DNA of 64,000 nucleotides from an uncultured bacterium (GTDB lineage: Bacteria; Vulcanimicrobiota; Vulcanimicrobiia; Vulcanimicrobiales; Vulcanimicrobiaceae): NCBI GenBank assembly GCA_903829325.1, contig CAIKPM010000062.1:42679-106678 (forward strand). The letters are read 5' to 3'. The notes below the pieces were generated by a model. It did not search any database, was not told the DNA's origin, and saw only the letters and a list, made by a program, of their open reading frames with translations. This document shows, in pieces, positions 21,865 through 30,950 of this stretch. Every line of letters begins with the position of its first letter. Position 1 is the stretch's first letter. The position numbers and the translations under genes are program-made.

Positions 21865-22230
21865 ATGATCGTCCAGATCGGGATCGACCTCGCGAGCATT
21901 GCACGCTTTGCGTTTTCCCCAGCTCAAGCGGCCTGGTTCGCGCGAAGAATTTTCACGCCAGCCGAAAGCGCCTACGCCGCAAGCAAACGCTATCCCGCAC
22001 AACACCTCGCAGGCGCTTTTGCGGCGAAAGAAGCCTTCCGTAAGGCATTGGGCCGCGGAGTTGCTTGGCGTGACGTGGGGGTCATTCATACCGCTCAAGG
22101 AGCGCCGACATTCGCATTGGGAGAAAGCGCCCAGCGCGCGCTCGCCACCCTAGGTTCGGTACGCGTGCACCTCAGCATTTCGCATACGCATGACAACGCG
22201 GCAGCCACGGTTATTATCGAGCATGACTGA
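21865..22230 (+). CDS. acpS: Holo-[acyl-carrier-protein] synthase
   Basis: This 121-residue AcpS transfers 4'-phosphopantetheine from CoA to acyl carrier protein. Motifs: IGIDLASIARF near the N-terminus, RIFTPAESAYAASK, AGAFAAKEAFRKALG and the C-terminal HLSISHTHDNAAATVI. ATG at 21865 is preceded by AAAGGAA. nnrD starts 8 bp before its stop, a common pairing in bacteria. Confidence 0.95.
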   Translation: MIVQIGIDLASIARFAFSPAQAAWFARRIFTPAESAYAASKRYPAQHLAGAFAAKEAFRKALGRGVAWRDVGVIHTAQGAPTFALGESAQRALATLGSVRVHLSISHTHDNAAATVIIEHD

Positions 22231-23077
22231 TCAATCACCGCAGGTTCTTACCTTCGCCGGCTTTCGCGCACTACTCCCCACACGAGCGGCGAACGCTGAT
22301 AAGCGTTCCTCGGGGGCACCGCTCTTGCTCGTCGGAAGTGAAACCTACCCAGGGGCGGCGGTACTTTGCGCTCGTGCAGCAGCCCGAGCGGGCGCTGGCT
22401 ACGTCACGGTCGTGACACCACGCAACGCCGCCGCAACAATTCGTGCCCACCTGATCGAACAAGTGGTGATCAGCTTTGATGAAAGCGAACCAACCCAAGC
22501 ATTCGAACTGCTGCTTCGCCTGAGCGAACAAAGTCAAGCCCTCGCCGTGGGGCCAGGCTTGAGCCTCAGCCCCGATATCGGCGCAGTAGTCTGCGAACTC
22601 CTCACCAAGACCAGCCTACCGGCGGTCATCGATGCGAGTGCGTTGAGCCTCTGTCGGCCGGTACTCCACGAACTACGCAAACGCCCTTGCATCCTCACAC
22701 CGCACGCCGGTGAATTCGCTCGCCTTAGCGGAATTGACCAGCTTGAAGAAAGCGAGCGACCAACTCGTTTGCGAGCGTTTGTGAACGAGAGCGGACTCAC
22801 GACCCTTCTCAAGGGGCAACCGACTCTCATCGATGATGGGCAAAGCCTGCACCAAAATCCGACCGGAACAAATGCGCTAGCAACAGCCGGCACAGGCGAC
22901 GTGCTGACGGGTATCATTGCAACATTATTGAGCCAGGGACTCAGCCCCGTCGACGCTGCCCGGGTCGGAGCGTATTGGCATGGTCTGGCTGGTCAAGCTG
23001 CCGCAGAACATCGCTCCATAGGCGTCCTTGCTGGGGATCTCCCTGAACATTTAAGCACCTCGATCAGGACGCGGTAA
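22223..23077 (+). CDS. nnrD: ADP-dependent (S)-NAD(P)H-hydrate dehydratase
   Basis: This 284-residue ribokinase-like enzyme repairs damaged NAD(P)H hydrates. Signatures are the N-terminal GAPLLLVGSETYPGAAVL, LTPHAGEFARL and the C-terminal anion hole ATAGTGDVLTGIIATLL followed by GAYWHGLAGQAAAE. The NnrE epimerase domain that is often fused at the N-terminus is absent, so the epimerase must be encoded elsewhere if it exists. It overlaps acpS by 8 bp. Confidence 0.95.
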   Translation: MTDQSPQVLTFAGFRALLPTRAANADKRSSGAPLLLVGSETYPGAAVLCARAAARAGAGYVTVVTPRNAAATIRAHLIEQVVISFDESEPTQAFELLLRLSEQSQALAVGPGLSLSPDIGAVVCELLTKTSLPAVIDASALSLCRPVLHELRKRPCILTPHAGEFARLSGIDQLEESERPTRLRAFVNESGLTTLLKGQPTLIDDGQSLHQNPTGTNALATAGTGDVLTGIIATLLSQGLSPVDAARVGAYWHGLAGQAAAEHRSIGVLAGDLPEHLSTSIRTR

Positions 23078-23131
23078 TGGCGATGATTTTTTTTCGAAAT
23101 AGGACGTTTGTTTGCAGAACGTTTGTGCGTT

Positions 23132-23176
23132 GATGGCGAACGAAGTTCCACCATGTGGATAGCACTTGTCGCCATC
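23132..23176 (+). promoter_or_regulatory. Inverted repeat in the leader of the 23233 gene
   Basis: In the 155-bp gap after nnrD, an 8-bp arm (GATGGCGA, 23132-23139) pairs with TCGCCATC (23169-23176). The loop contains a smaller CCAC/GTGG hairpin. It could form a structured leader or a protein-binding site for the downstream gene. There is no T-run, so it is not a terminator. Function is unproven. Confidence 0.25.
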
Positions 23177-23232
23177 CATACAGCGAACGTCTAAAAGCGC
23201 GCACCTCTCCCTGCTGTCGTCCGGAAAGAATC

Positions 23233-24036
23233 ATGGTAGTAGAACTGCTTCGTCCTCAAAACATATCTCTCCAAGCTTCCAGCAATCGCACGACGACGAG
23301 CAGTATCCATCCGCCAAATCGGCGCACCAGCAAACGCAGCGAGCCGACGTCAGCGCTTGAATTAGCACGCGAGCTCTCGAATAGCGCTGTATACGATCCA
23401 GCGAACGTTGCGTTGCTCGCCCAACTAACCGAGCAGCAGCTCCCCCAAGGTTCAACAGCAGAACGCTTGCAGCTCTACTTCGCACTCAGCAGGCTTTTCG
23501 ATCAACAACTCTCCCCCAGCGAAAACGCACGCCAGATCGTCGATTTACTGCTCGATCATGTCGCTCCACTTGTACAGAGTATCGCACCCAATTTGCGTTG
23601 GACGCCCTTAGCCAGCATGGCCAGTTTGTTTGACCACCCAGCGGTTTCGAATACCGCCCGCCTGCTCGGAATCGGTCAGTTTTGCGCGCTATTCCCGATC
23701 GCTCTAGCGGACGCCGCTCCGCACGATAAAGCAACTGTGTATGGCATTCTGCACGACATGCACGCTCGTCGCGCGGTGAGCACAGCAAACGCAAACCGTC
23801 TCCTGGCCAGCAACATCAACTCGCTCGCCAGTGCGATCCGCGACGCGCAACCACGGCTACGCCGACAACTACTCGAGCAACACATCGCATTGCTCGAATC
23901 TCGCAGCGGCCTCAGCCTTCAGGTTATCGGTCAAGTGCAGTCAATTATCAGTGAATATGCTCCACTTGTGGGTGAGACACTCACCGATAACGATCGCAGC
24001 GCGTTTGAACGCAGCGTGCGACGCTCGCTGATTTAG
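23233..24036 (+). CDS. Hypothetical helical protein
   Basis: I do not recognise this protein. ATG at 23233 is preceded by GGAAAG and gives 267 residues; a longer frame opens at 23155. The N-terminal 50 residues are Ser/Thr/Arg-rich and likely disordered. The rest is almost entirely predicted helix with regularly spaced Leu/Ala (for example AERLQLYFALSRLFDQQL and QPRLRRQLLEQHIALLESRS). There is no signal peptide or membrane helix. It is monocistronic between nnrD and the convergent trmL. Confidence 0.6.
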   Translation: MVVELLRPQNISLQASSNRTTTSSIHPPNRRTSKRSEPTSALELARELSNSAVYDPANVALLAQLTEQQLPQGSTAERLQLYFALSRLFDQQLSPSENARQIVDLLLDHVAPLVQSIAPNLRWTPLASMASLFDHPAVSNTARLLGIGQFCALFPIALADAAPHDKATVYGILHDMHARRAVSTANANRLLASNINSLASAIRDAQPRLRRQLLEQHIALLESRSGLSLQVIGQVQSIISEYAPLVGETLTDNDRSAFERSVRRSLI

Positions 24037-24045
24037 GCCAGCGTT

Positions 24046-24573
24046 CTAGTCTAACCCCGGAAAGCCAAGGCGGGCGAGCGCCGCGTACGCAACGATCCCG
24101 ACTGACGTCGCGAGGTTGAGGCTACGTACCGCTCGACGACGCATCGGAATCCGCAGTGTACGGTCGGCATAATCGGCCAACACTGTGGCGGGTAAGCCTG
24201 CGGTTTCGCTGCCAAACACAAAAACTGCCCCGCTCTCAACGGGGGCTGCGGTATACGCTCGCTGTGCACGCGTTGAAAAATACCAAGCACGGGCAGCCAG
24301 ATCCGTTGCAAGAAAATCGGCTAACGACGGATGCACCACCACGCCCAGCTCAGACCAGTAATCGAGACCAGCCCGCTTGAGAGCCCGATCGCTCAGCGAG
24401 AATCCCAGCGGCTCCACCAGATGCAATGCTGCTCCGGTTGCGGCACAAAGTCGCGCGACATTGCCGGTATTGGGTGGGATTTGCGGATGAGCCAACACAA
24501 GATGCAGCGGCGCATCTGCAACAGCTGTCAGCGCAACCAAACGTTGTTCAGGTTGAGCGACCGATTCAAACAT
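24046..24573 (-). CDS. trmL: tRNA (cytidine/uridine-2'-O-)-methyltransferase TrmL-like (SPOUT)
   Basis: This SPOUT-fold enzyme (175 residues from ATG 24573) has the three trefoil-knot motifs: HPQIPPNTGNVARLC, FVFGSETAGLPATVL and TLRIPMRRRAVRSLNLATSV. TrmL 2'-O-methylates the wobble nucleotide of tRNA-Leu species. The start overlaps the end of the C39 peptidase gene by 8 bp, and AGG lies about six bases upstream. The longer frame to 24807 reads through that gene and is not likely. The N-terminus is about 20 residues longer than in E. coli TrmL. Confidence 0.88.
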   Translation of the reverse strand: MFESVAQPEQRLVALTAVADAPLHLVLAHPQIPPNTGNVARLCAATGAALHLVEPLGFSLSDRALKRAGLDYWSELGVVVHPSLADFLATDLAARAWYFSTRAQRAYTAAPVESGAVFVFGSETAGLPATVLADYADRTLRIPMRRRAVRSLNLATSVGIVAYAALARLGFPGLD

Positions 24574-25477
24574 TGATACCTGCATCATCAAGAAGTAATT
24601 GCATAAAAGCAGGCTCGTTGATTGGCGCCAGGACAAGCGCAACCCCGCCCGCAGCTTGCCATACCGATTCGAAGGCTTGCGCATCATAGCGCCCCTGCAC
24701 ATCGGGTAGGGCAGGATCATGAACGAGCACCGCCGCTGAGGAATCGGTCCCGCGCAGGACAACGAGATGCCCCTCGGACTCTGGGAGTGGGGCACCTGGC
24801 AAAGCACCCCGCTCCCAAGCGATTGGCAGAATCAGCGGCAAGCCTGCATGAAGAAAACTCAGGGCTTGATCAAGCGTAGACAGATACACAACCGCCGCCT
24901 GCAGATCATACCGTGCGGCGTACGCAGCCGCGAACGTCCAGTTACCGGTGCCTGCATAGGCTGGATCGGCAATCGCGCCGGCGACAGTCGCCACAGTCTG
25001 GTGCAGCCGTGGTTGCCTTAAGATGTCTGCCCAATAGCCCATGACCATTGCGAGCGAAGCCGGGGCGCACCAACCACGTTCTCGACCAACGTATTGCGAG
25101 AGGGCAGGCACCGAGAGCGTCAAGGCCTCAGGCAGCGCGGGTGCTGGTCTAGCGGACGAAATGGATAGCGACCGATCAGGCGGTGACGCCAAAAAGAACC
25201 TTGCGACATCAGAGCTACGTACATCCAAGCCCACCAAAGGCACGGCGCTACGCAGCACATCGACCTCAATTGCGACAAACGCACCACGAGACGAACACGA
25301 ACGCCAAGGCTCAAGCTCGACATACGGCAACCAATCACTCTGACGCCCATCTGCCGCATGAGCGCGCACTTGAATTGAAATAGGCTCGCGAGCATTCCAC
25401 GAAAGAACACACTCTTGCGCAAGCGGCAAGCGAAAGTGCTGCTCGCTCACATGGCCAGGTGAGGTAACGAAGCTCAT
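24566..25477 (-). CDS. C39-family cysteine peptidase-like protein
   Basis: This 303-residue protein has a C-terminal papain-like C39_2 domain: catalytic Cys in RGWCAPASLAMVMGYW, His in SEGHLVVLRG and Asp in VLVHDPALPDVQG. The first 130 residues form a beta-rich domain (SWNAREPISIQVRA, SDWLPYVELEPW) that may bind a ligand or cell wall. No signal peptide is visible at the chosen ATG (25477), which follows the upstream gene's TGA by one base. Homologues are cell-wall or peptide hydrolases; the substrate is unknown. It is coupled to a peptide-binding lipoprotein, which hints at peptide processing or uptake. Confidence 0.75.
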   Translation of the reverse strand: MSFVTSPGHVSEQHFRLPLAQECVLSWNAREPISIQVRAHAADGRQSDWLPYVELEPWRSCSSRGAFVAIEVDVLRSAVPLVGLDVRSSDVARFFLASPPDRSLSISSARPAPALPEALTLSVPALSQYVGRERGWCAPASLAMVMGYWADILRQPRLHQTVATVAGAIADPAYAGTGNWTFAAAYAARYDLQAAVVYLSTLDQALSFLHAGLPLILPIAWERGALPGAPLPESEGHLVVLRGTDSSAAVLVHDPALPDVQGRYDAQAFESVWQAAGGVALVLAPINEPAFMQLLLDDAGINV

Positions 25478-25478
25478 C

Positions 25479-27101
25479 TCAACGCCACCGCCACTGCCAT
25501 GAATTCCAGAAATTACTCCCGTACGGAACCGGCCGAACACCGACCAGCCTTGTCGTCATCGCCACGGTCGCGCGTTGCCAACTGAGCACAAAGACAGGTG
25601 CGAGAGCATGCAAACGTTCTTCTTCTCGCTGATAGAGCGCACGCCGTCGCGTAGGATCATTCGTCGCGCGCGCGGCCGCAGCGAGCGCATCAACCTGAAC
25701 ATCGTGCAGAAAAACGGTATTGCCACCGTTCGGTGGTTGAGCACTCGTCACCCAATCTGCGGTATTGTCAGGATCAGGGCCACGGGTATCGGCGGCCCAA
25801 GCGAGTTGATATTTTCCGGTATACAGTGGACCATTTTGAGCAAAGAGGTAGCTTACAGGCAGATTTTTCTGCTCGACTTGAACCCCCAGCGCATGAAGAT
25901 CAGCCGCAATCTGAACTTCAGCCTCTGCGCTCGTCGTATTGACATTCGAACTCATGATGCTGAGCGCCAAGGGCTGCCCCCTGCGCTGACGCATTCCGGT
26001 ACGCGAGCGTTTCCAACCACTCGCATCCAACAAACGCGCTGCGGCTTGCACGTCATACGGATAGAGCGGCAAATGCGGAGCAGCAAAACTCTGCGGAAAA
26101 ATATCGCTGACTGCGCGTTGCCCCGCCCCATGATACACACGCTCCAAAATGCGCGACCAATTCACTCCTTCGATCAGAGCCAAACGAACGCGGACATCTC
26201 GGAGCACGGGATCACGCACGTTCATATCAAGATGACGATAGCTCGCGACCAGATGATCCGCAGTAACAATATCTGGAAAGCTGCGCACGAGGTGCAAGCT
26301 ATCCTCAGGGAGCTGATCAACGTAGTCTATTTCGTGAGCATGCAACGCCGTCAGCAAGCTACTCGCCTGCGGCAAAACCACAAAACGCAGCCCAGTCAAC
26401 GGCGCGACTGGCCGCCAATAGCGACGGTTTGGCACAAATGTCAGCGAGCTGCCATGCTGCCAAGAAGTCAGCAGCCACGGCCCGCTGGAAATCGGGAAGG
26501 CATTAAAACGCGCTTGATTGAGATTTGCCAAGCCCGCTAAGAGATGCGCAGGCAAAGGCGGGTACGCCGCATCGCTTCCACCCGCGGCAAAAAGCGTCAC
26601 AATAGTCGCGTCGACATGCCGCAAATCGAGCACAACGGTCTGGCGATTTACTGCATGAATGCTGCGAATATTCTCCCACCCGCTGCGTAATTTGGTGTTA
26701 TTGGCGGGATTGAGCACGGCGCGCCAGGTGAACACGACATCGCGCGCATCGAGTGGGGCACCGTCAGACCAATACACATGAGGGCGCAGGTGTAACGTCA
26801 CACGCAAGCCATTTGCCTGCACATCGCCATTGGCGACTGTGGGAACTCGCGTTGCCAACTCGGGGATCATCACCCCGCGATCGTCATAACGAAAGAGCGG
26901 AGCGAAGAGCAACGCGCTCACATCATCGGCAATCGCCGTATGCGTAAACAATGGATTGAGCGCATCAGGTTCGGCACTCACCCCCACCCGCAACTGGGCG
27001 GACCGTGTATCAGGCTCTCCAACACGAGAACACCCAACCGCACTAATACAAGCAATCAGGCTCGATAAAAAGAGGATAGAGCACAACTTAAACCTTTGCA
27101 T
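25479..27101 (-). CDS. ABC transporter peptide-binding lipoprotein (SBP_bac_5)
   Basis: This family-5 extracytoplasmic solute-binding protein is about 540 residues from ATG 27101. It begins with a lipoprotein signal (FLSSLIACISAVGC, Cys24), then LRVGVSAEPDALNPLFTH, LRPHVYWSDGAPLDARDVVF and the C-terminal WQRATVAMTTRLVGVRPVP. Such proteins capture oligopeptides or nickel/opines for Opp/Dpp-type ABC transporters. No permease or ATPase gene is nearby, so it is an orphan or serves a distant transporter. Alternative upstream starts (27125, 27164) cannot be excluded. Confidence 0.88.
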   Translation of the reverse strand: MQRFKLCSILFLSSLIACISAVGCSRVGEPDTRSAQLRVGVSAEPDALNPLFTHTAIADDVSALLFAPLFRYDDRGVMIPELATRVPTVANGDVQANGLRVTLHLRPHVYWSDGAPLDARDVVFTWRAVLNPANNTKLRSGWENIRSIHAVNRQTVVLDLRHVDATIVTLFAAGGSDAAYPPLPAHLLAGLANLNQARFNAFPISSGPWLLTSWQHGSSLTFVPNRRYWRPVAPLTGLRFVVLPQASSLLTALHAHEIDYVDQLPEDSLHLVRSFPDIVTADHLVASYRHLDMNVRDPVLRDVRVRLALIEGVNWSRILERVYHGAGQRAVSDIFPQSFAAPHLPLYPYDVQAAARLLDASGWKRSRTGMRQRRGQPLALSIMSSNVNTTSAEAEVQIAADLHALGVQVEQKNLPVSYLFAQNGPLYTGKYQLAWAADTRGPDPDNTADWVTSAQPPNGGNTVFLHDVQVDALAAAARATNDPTRRRALYQREEERLHALAPVFVLSWQRATVAMTTRLVGVRPVPYGSNFWNSWQWRWR

Positions 27102-27195
27102 CACTGCAATAGCTTTGCTCGTCATCCAAAGCAAGCCTTGAGGCACCTCAGCAACCCCGTACATATGCGGTCAACAAAAAAGATCTCGCCGCGTA

Positions 27196-27204
27196 TGGTA
27201 TGAT
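27196..27204 (+). promoter_or_regulatory. Possible extended -10 element (TGGTATGAT)
   Basis: TG at 27196-27197 and TATGAT at 27199-27204 match an extended -10. No good -35 lies 17 bp upstream. If it is used, transcription would begin near 27211 and the following gene would be nearly leaderless. Speculative. Confidence 0.2.
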
Positions 27205-27211
27205 ATCACGC

Positions 27212-27685
27212 ATGGAAAATACCGTCTCCGCTCCGGTGCTGGATCTCGATCAGCACCCGCTCGTTCATGACAGTAATGAAGAGCATGCAGCAAGCCTTTC
27301 GCCCATCGAGAAATTCTGCAAAAAAATTGCTGATGGCACAGGCTCACCTGTCGCCCTCGGCTTAGCGGTCGCCGTACAATGCCTATGGATCCCGATTGGG
27401 ATCATCACAAAAAAAGATCCGTATCCATTCGCGTTCTTGCTAACGTGCTCAAATATTTTGCAATTGGTGTTAATTTTTGTGCTCGCGGTTGGGCAGCGTC
27501 AAGCGGTCGAGCATGCAGAATTACGCGCAGAACACGATCATAGTTCTATATCCCGCTTACTCTACCACCAAGAAGTCCAAGAAAGTATTCTCTTAGCATT
27601 AGCAGCCAAAACCGGCATCGAAATGAGTCAAACCGCCGCATTAGTCAAGTCACTCACCGAAGACCGAGACAATAATAATATTTAG
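27212..27685 (+). CDS. DUF1003-family membrane protein
   Basis: This 157-residue protein (ATG 27212; an in-frame ATG at 27200 is an alternative) has two central membrane helices (SPVALGLAVAVQCLWIPIGI and FAFLLTCSNILQLVLIFVLA). They flank the DPYPFAF motif and are followed by a basic/acidic QRQAVEHAELRAEHDH region, the pattern of DUF1003 (COG4420). Function is unknown. Its TAG stop lies at the left edge of a MITE-like element and overlaps the TTTA direct repeat. Confidence 0.75.
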   Translation: MENTVSAPVLDLDQHPLVHDSNEEHAASLSPIEKFCKKIADGTGSPVALGLAVAVQCLWIPIGIITKKDPYPFAFLLTCSNILQLVLIFVLAVGQRQAVEHAELRAEHDHSSISRLLYHQEVQESILLALAAKTGIEMSQTAALVKSLTEDRDNNNI

Positions 27686-27845
27686 GGCATCTCGAAAAAT
27701 AGGGAGTGATGGATTTGGTTTGGATTTTTCGTCGGATCAAGGAGCCAAAAGCCGCAGAAACGCAGAGCGTTTTAAGGGTTTTGGCGACGCAGAGCCGGCG
27801 GAAAAGACAAATCAAAGCCGTCGCTCCCTATTTTTCGAGGTGCCC
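27685..27845. mobile_element. MITE-like element, 161 bp, with 51-bp imperfect terminal inverted repeats
   Basis: The first 51 bases (27685-27735) and the reverse complement of the last 51 (27795-27845) agree at 42 positions. The match includes an uninterrupted 16-base core (CTCGAAAAATAGGGAG), and most mismatches are C/T changes. TTTA is present directly on both sides (27681-27684 and 27846-27849), like a 4-bp target duplication. There is no coding capacity. The RNA would fold into one long hairpin. It sits exactly between the stop codons of the convergent DUF1003 and flhA genes and preserves both. Confidence 0.7.
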
Positions 27846-27846
27846 T

Positions 27847-29913
27847 TTAGCCCACACTTTGCCCTAGCAAATCGCGCTGATCCGGTGGGACATAGGTTGC
27901 GTGTGCATGGATTGCGACCTCAGGCGGGATTTCGTGGAAAGCATAAATGCGAACGTCAAAACGGAAGCGGTGAACAAGGTCAGCTAGATATGGGCGTAGG
28001 GTCGCATGACAAATCATGCAATGTGGTTGCTCTGCTCCGCTTTGCAGATACGCTACGATAGCACTGCGTAACGGCACAAGGAGACCGGGATCAAGCGGAG
28101 CCGCACCCTGGAAACACTCGCTCAGACGAAGCGCAAAGCCAGGATCGAGCAAGAGTGGCCGTAGCACCCGAATCTGCCGTTGACGCAGTTGGAGTGGCAC
28201 CAATACCGTGCGGACGCGTTCGATACTCTGCCGCTCGTCGTGGCCATCGCTTACGGCATCGAGCAAAGCCTCGAACGTACTGATCGGATCACGCGGCCAA
28301 ACCTTCTCGCGCAAGAGCGTTTGGAACACTCGCAAGACCAACGGCAGAGGTAAACGCTCACCACCAATATCTTTCATGAGCGTAGGCACGGTAGTCCGTA
28401 GGTGTTCGATCATCGTTTGCAATTCTTGGCGCCCGAGTAAACGCGCAGCGTTGCAGCGCACCGCTTCTGCGAGATGCGAACCAAGAATGGAGATCGGATC
28501 GAAGACCAACGCTCCCGCTTTCAAGGCCTGCGTACGCTGATCGAGTGCAATCGCTCGCGCGGCTAAACCATAGACCGGATCACGCACATCGCTGCCCGAT
28601 AATTGCACGCGCACCGCCGGCTCGGCAATCGCCAACAAAACATCGAGACGCAAAGTTCCGCGCGCCACAATTTCATCCCGAAAACGAATCGTATACGCCG
28701 AACGCTCGCCAAGTAAATCGTCACGCAATCGCACTCCAGGCAACACTATTCCCAATTCCATCACCAGAGCGCGCCGCACTTCACCAATCCGATCAAGCAA
28801 CGCATCGCAAATCGTACCTTGGCACAAGGGCAAAAGATCTTGCCCAAACTCAATCGAGATGACGTCCACGCCTAATTTTGCCAATGCGGTTTCCGGCCGG
28901 CGATTTGCCGCGCGTTGCCCCAATTCACGCAAAGCGACTTCACGGGCGTTCGCTTGCTGCAAGCGCTGCTGAGCCTGCTGCCCGGCCCACGCGGCAAGCA
29001 GTGCCAAGAGCACAAACAACAGATGCGGTAACGCGGGCACACACGCTAGAAGGAACGCAAAACCTGCACTCATGCGCAAAACATCCGGACGTCGCAAGAG
29101 TTGAGCAGCTAAATCGGCACCGAGTGAGCCATCAGCTGCAACGCGGGTCACGAGCAACCCCATCGCAACCGAAAGCAAAAACGAAGGCAAACTCGTTAGT
29201 AAGGCGTTACCGATGGAGAGTAACGAAAAGGTAGACACCGCCTGGCCCAGATCCATCCCATGGCTATACACCCCTACGACAATCCCACCGATAATATTCA
29301 GCGCGACAATAGCTAACGCGGCAATCGCATCGCCCTTCACAAATTTCCCGGCTCCATCCATCGCACCAAAGAAATCTGCTTCACGCTGCACCAATGCTCG
29401 ACGTTTTTTTGCAGTCGCATGATCAATCGCACCGGCATGCAGTTCTGCATCAATTGCCATTTGTTTGCCCGGCATAGCATCTAAGGTAAAGCGCGCCGCG
29501 ACTTCAGCCACCCGGCCTGCGCCAGAGGCGATAACGATAAATTGAATCGTTATCAAAATCAAAAAAATAATAATTCCAACGATCAGGTTTCCCCGAACGA
29601 CAAACGCACCGAAGGCGGGGATCAACGTACCAACACCATTGGGCTCATGCCCTTCAGTCAAAATCAAACGAGTCGCTGACACGTCAAGAGCCAGGCGAAA
29701 TAACGTTGCAATTAACAGCCCGGGAGCAAACGCCGAAAACTCGAGTGGCTCATGAATAATAATACTCATTAACACCACCACGCCTGCAAAGAGTAAATCT
29801 ATCGCCAAGAGCGCATCGAGTAAAGCTGGTGGGAGTGGTACAATCAAGATGCCAATAATCGCGAGTACGATTGCCGCAACAATATACGTTGCGATATTGC
29901 GGGGTGCTTTCAT
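27847..29913 (-). CDS. flhA: Flagellar-type type III export gate protein FlhA
   Basis: This 688-residue FHIPEP-family protein has eight membrane helices in the first 330 residues and a four-subdomain cytoplasmic part after it. The family signature between helices is clear (RFTLDAMPGKQMAIDAEL), followed by the FHIPEP loop with ATAKKRRALVQREADFFGAM. FlhA forms the nonameric ring that accepts export substrates and couples proton flow to secretion. It is the last gene of the operon and overlaps flhB by 4 bp. The stop codon lies in the right-hand TTTA of the MITE-like element. Confidence 0.96.
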   Translation of the reverse strand: MKAPRNIATYIVAAIVLAIIGILIVPLPPALLDALLAIDLLFAGVVVLMSIIIHEPLEFSAFAPGLLIATLFRLALDVSATRLILTEGHEPNGVGTLIPAFGAFVVRGNLIVGIIIFLILITIQFIVIASGAGRVAEVAARFTLDAMPGKQMAIDAELHAGAIDHATAKKRRALVQREADFFGAMDGAGKFVKGDAIAALAIVALNIIGGIVVGVYSHGMDLGQAVSTFSLLSIGNALLTSLPSFLLSVAMGLLVTRVAADGSLGADLAAQLLRRPDVLRMSAGFAFLLACVPALPHLLFVLLALLAAWAGQQAQQRLQQANAREVALRELGQRAANRRPETALAKLGVDVISIEFGQDLLPLCQGTICDALLDRIGEVRRALVMELGIVLPGVRLRDDLLGERSAYTIRFRDEIVARGTLRLDVLLAIAEPAVRVQLSGSDVRDPVYGLAARAIALDQRTQALKAGALVFDPISILGSHLAEAVRCNAARLLGRQELQTMIEHLRTTVPTLMKDIGGERLPLPLVLRVFQTLLREKVWPRDPISTFEALLDAVSDGHDERQSIERVRTVLVPLQLRQRQIRVLRPLLLDPGFALRLSECFQGAAPLDPGLLVPLRSAIVAYLQSGAEQPHCMICHATLRPYLADLVHRFRFDVRIYAFHEIPPEVAIHAHATYVPPDQRDLLGQSVG

Positions 29914-30950
29914 CGTACGCCCTGTTCCGTTTGCGACAACACAGCCGCAAGGATCGGTGCCACCAACGCATAGCTATCGAGCGGAATCGGTGCACCAATC
30001 TGTCCGTACGTCCAGAGATAACGAGCCAACGTAACGTTCTCGACACAGGGTACTCCAGCCGCATTGGCAACACGACGCATTTCTTGTGCCAGTTGATCGA
30101 TGCCCGCGCTCACAATCTCGGGTACCGCAATCTGCGGTGGCGCGTACCGCAACGCAATGGCGACGTGAGTAGGATTCGTTATCACCACCGTCGCGCTGCG
30201 TACCGCCCTCACTCCGCCACGTAACAAAGTTCGATGACGCCGTTTGCGCTGACTGCGCAAGTGGGGATCCCCCTGCTGTTCTTTGGATTCACGCCGTAAC
30301 TCATCGTGGGTCATGCGTAATTTGTGTGCACGCTTGCGTAAGCTCACCGCGACCTCGATTGTTGCGACAGCGAATCCAACGCACGCCAAGACCCCTAACA
30401 CAGCCCCAATCTCCCGCCACGCTTCATAGCCTAAAGCAAGAGGACTATGCAACGCCAAACTCCCAGCAATCATTGCACCAGCGAACGGCACGACGCAGGC
30501 AAACGCACAAGCCGCACTCAGAGCCGCGCGCGCAAACGCGAATACCGTTGCGCCTGAAAACAGCTGCTGGAGTTGTGGGCCCGGCGCCAAGCGGTCGGGT
30601 TTGAAGCGCAGTGGGCTCAGCTGAGCACCACTCGCAAAAAGTGCGACGGCACAACTCAATCCACACCCACAAGCGATCGCAACAAAAATCGGAGCAACTA
30701 AGGTCCAAGCAGATGGCAAGAATACATGCCAGTCGCGCCCATCGTTCAAGCCAGTTCGTGACATACGCATAACCGACGTCCTCAGCAACACGACAGCTGC
30801 GCTTACCAAGCGGCCAACCGTGAGGTTGACGATACCGGCCACCCCCACAAAGGCGAGCAACGTCGCCAACTCCTGAGCCTTGGGGACATTGCCCTCAGAA
30901 CGCGCCTGCCTGAGTCGATGCGGCGTAGCAGCAAACGGTTTCTCACTCAT
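29910..30950 (-). CDS. flhB: Flagellar-type export switch protein FlhB
   Basis: This 346-residue FlhB starts at MSEKPFAATPHRLRQARSEG and has four membrane helices. The self-cleavage motif NPTH lies at 259-262 inside VVITNPTHVAIALRY, followed by the conserved CVENVTLARYLW. FlhB autocleavage switches export from rod/hook to filament-type substrates, so this copy should be functional. A longer frame overlaps fliR and is rejected. It overlaps fliR by 8 bp and flhA by 4 bp. Confidence 0.95.
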   Translation of the reverse strand: MSEKPFAATPHRLRQARSEGNVPKAQELATLLAFVGVAGIVNLTVGRLVSAAVVLLRTSVMRMSRTGLNDGRDWHVFLPSAWTLVAPIFVAIACGCGLSCAVALFASGAQLSPLRFKPDRLAPGPQLQQLFSGATVFAFARAALSAACAFACVVPFAGAMIAGSLALHSPLALGYEAWREIGAVLGVLACVGFAVATIEVAVSLRKRAHKLRMTHDELRRESKEQQGDPHLRSQRKRRHRTLLRGGVRAVRSATVVITNPTHVAIALRYAPPQIAVPEIVSAGIDQLAQEMRRVANAAGVPCVENVTLARYLWTYGQIGAPIPLDSYALVAPILAAVLSQTEQGVR

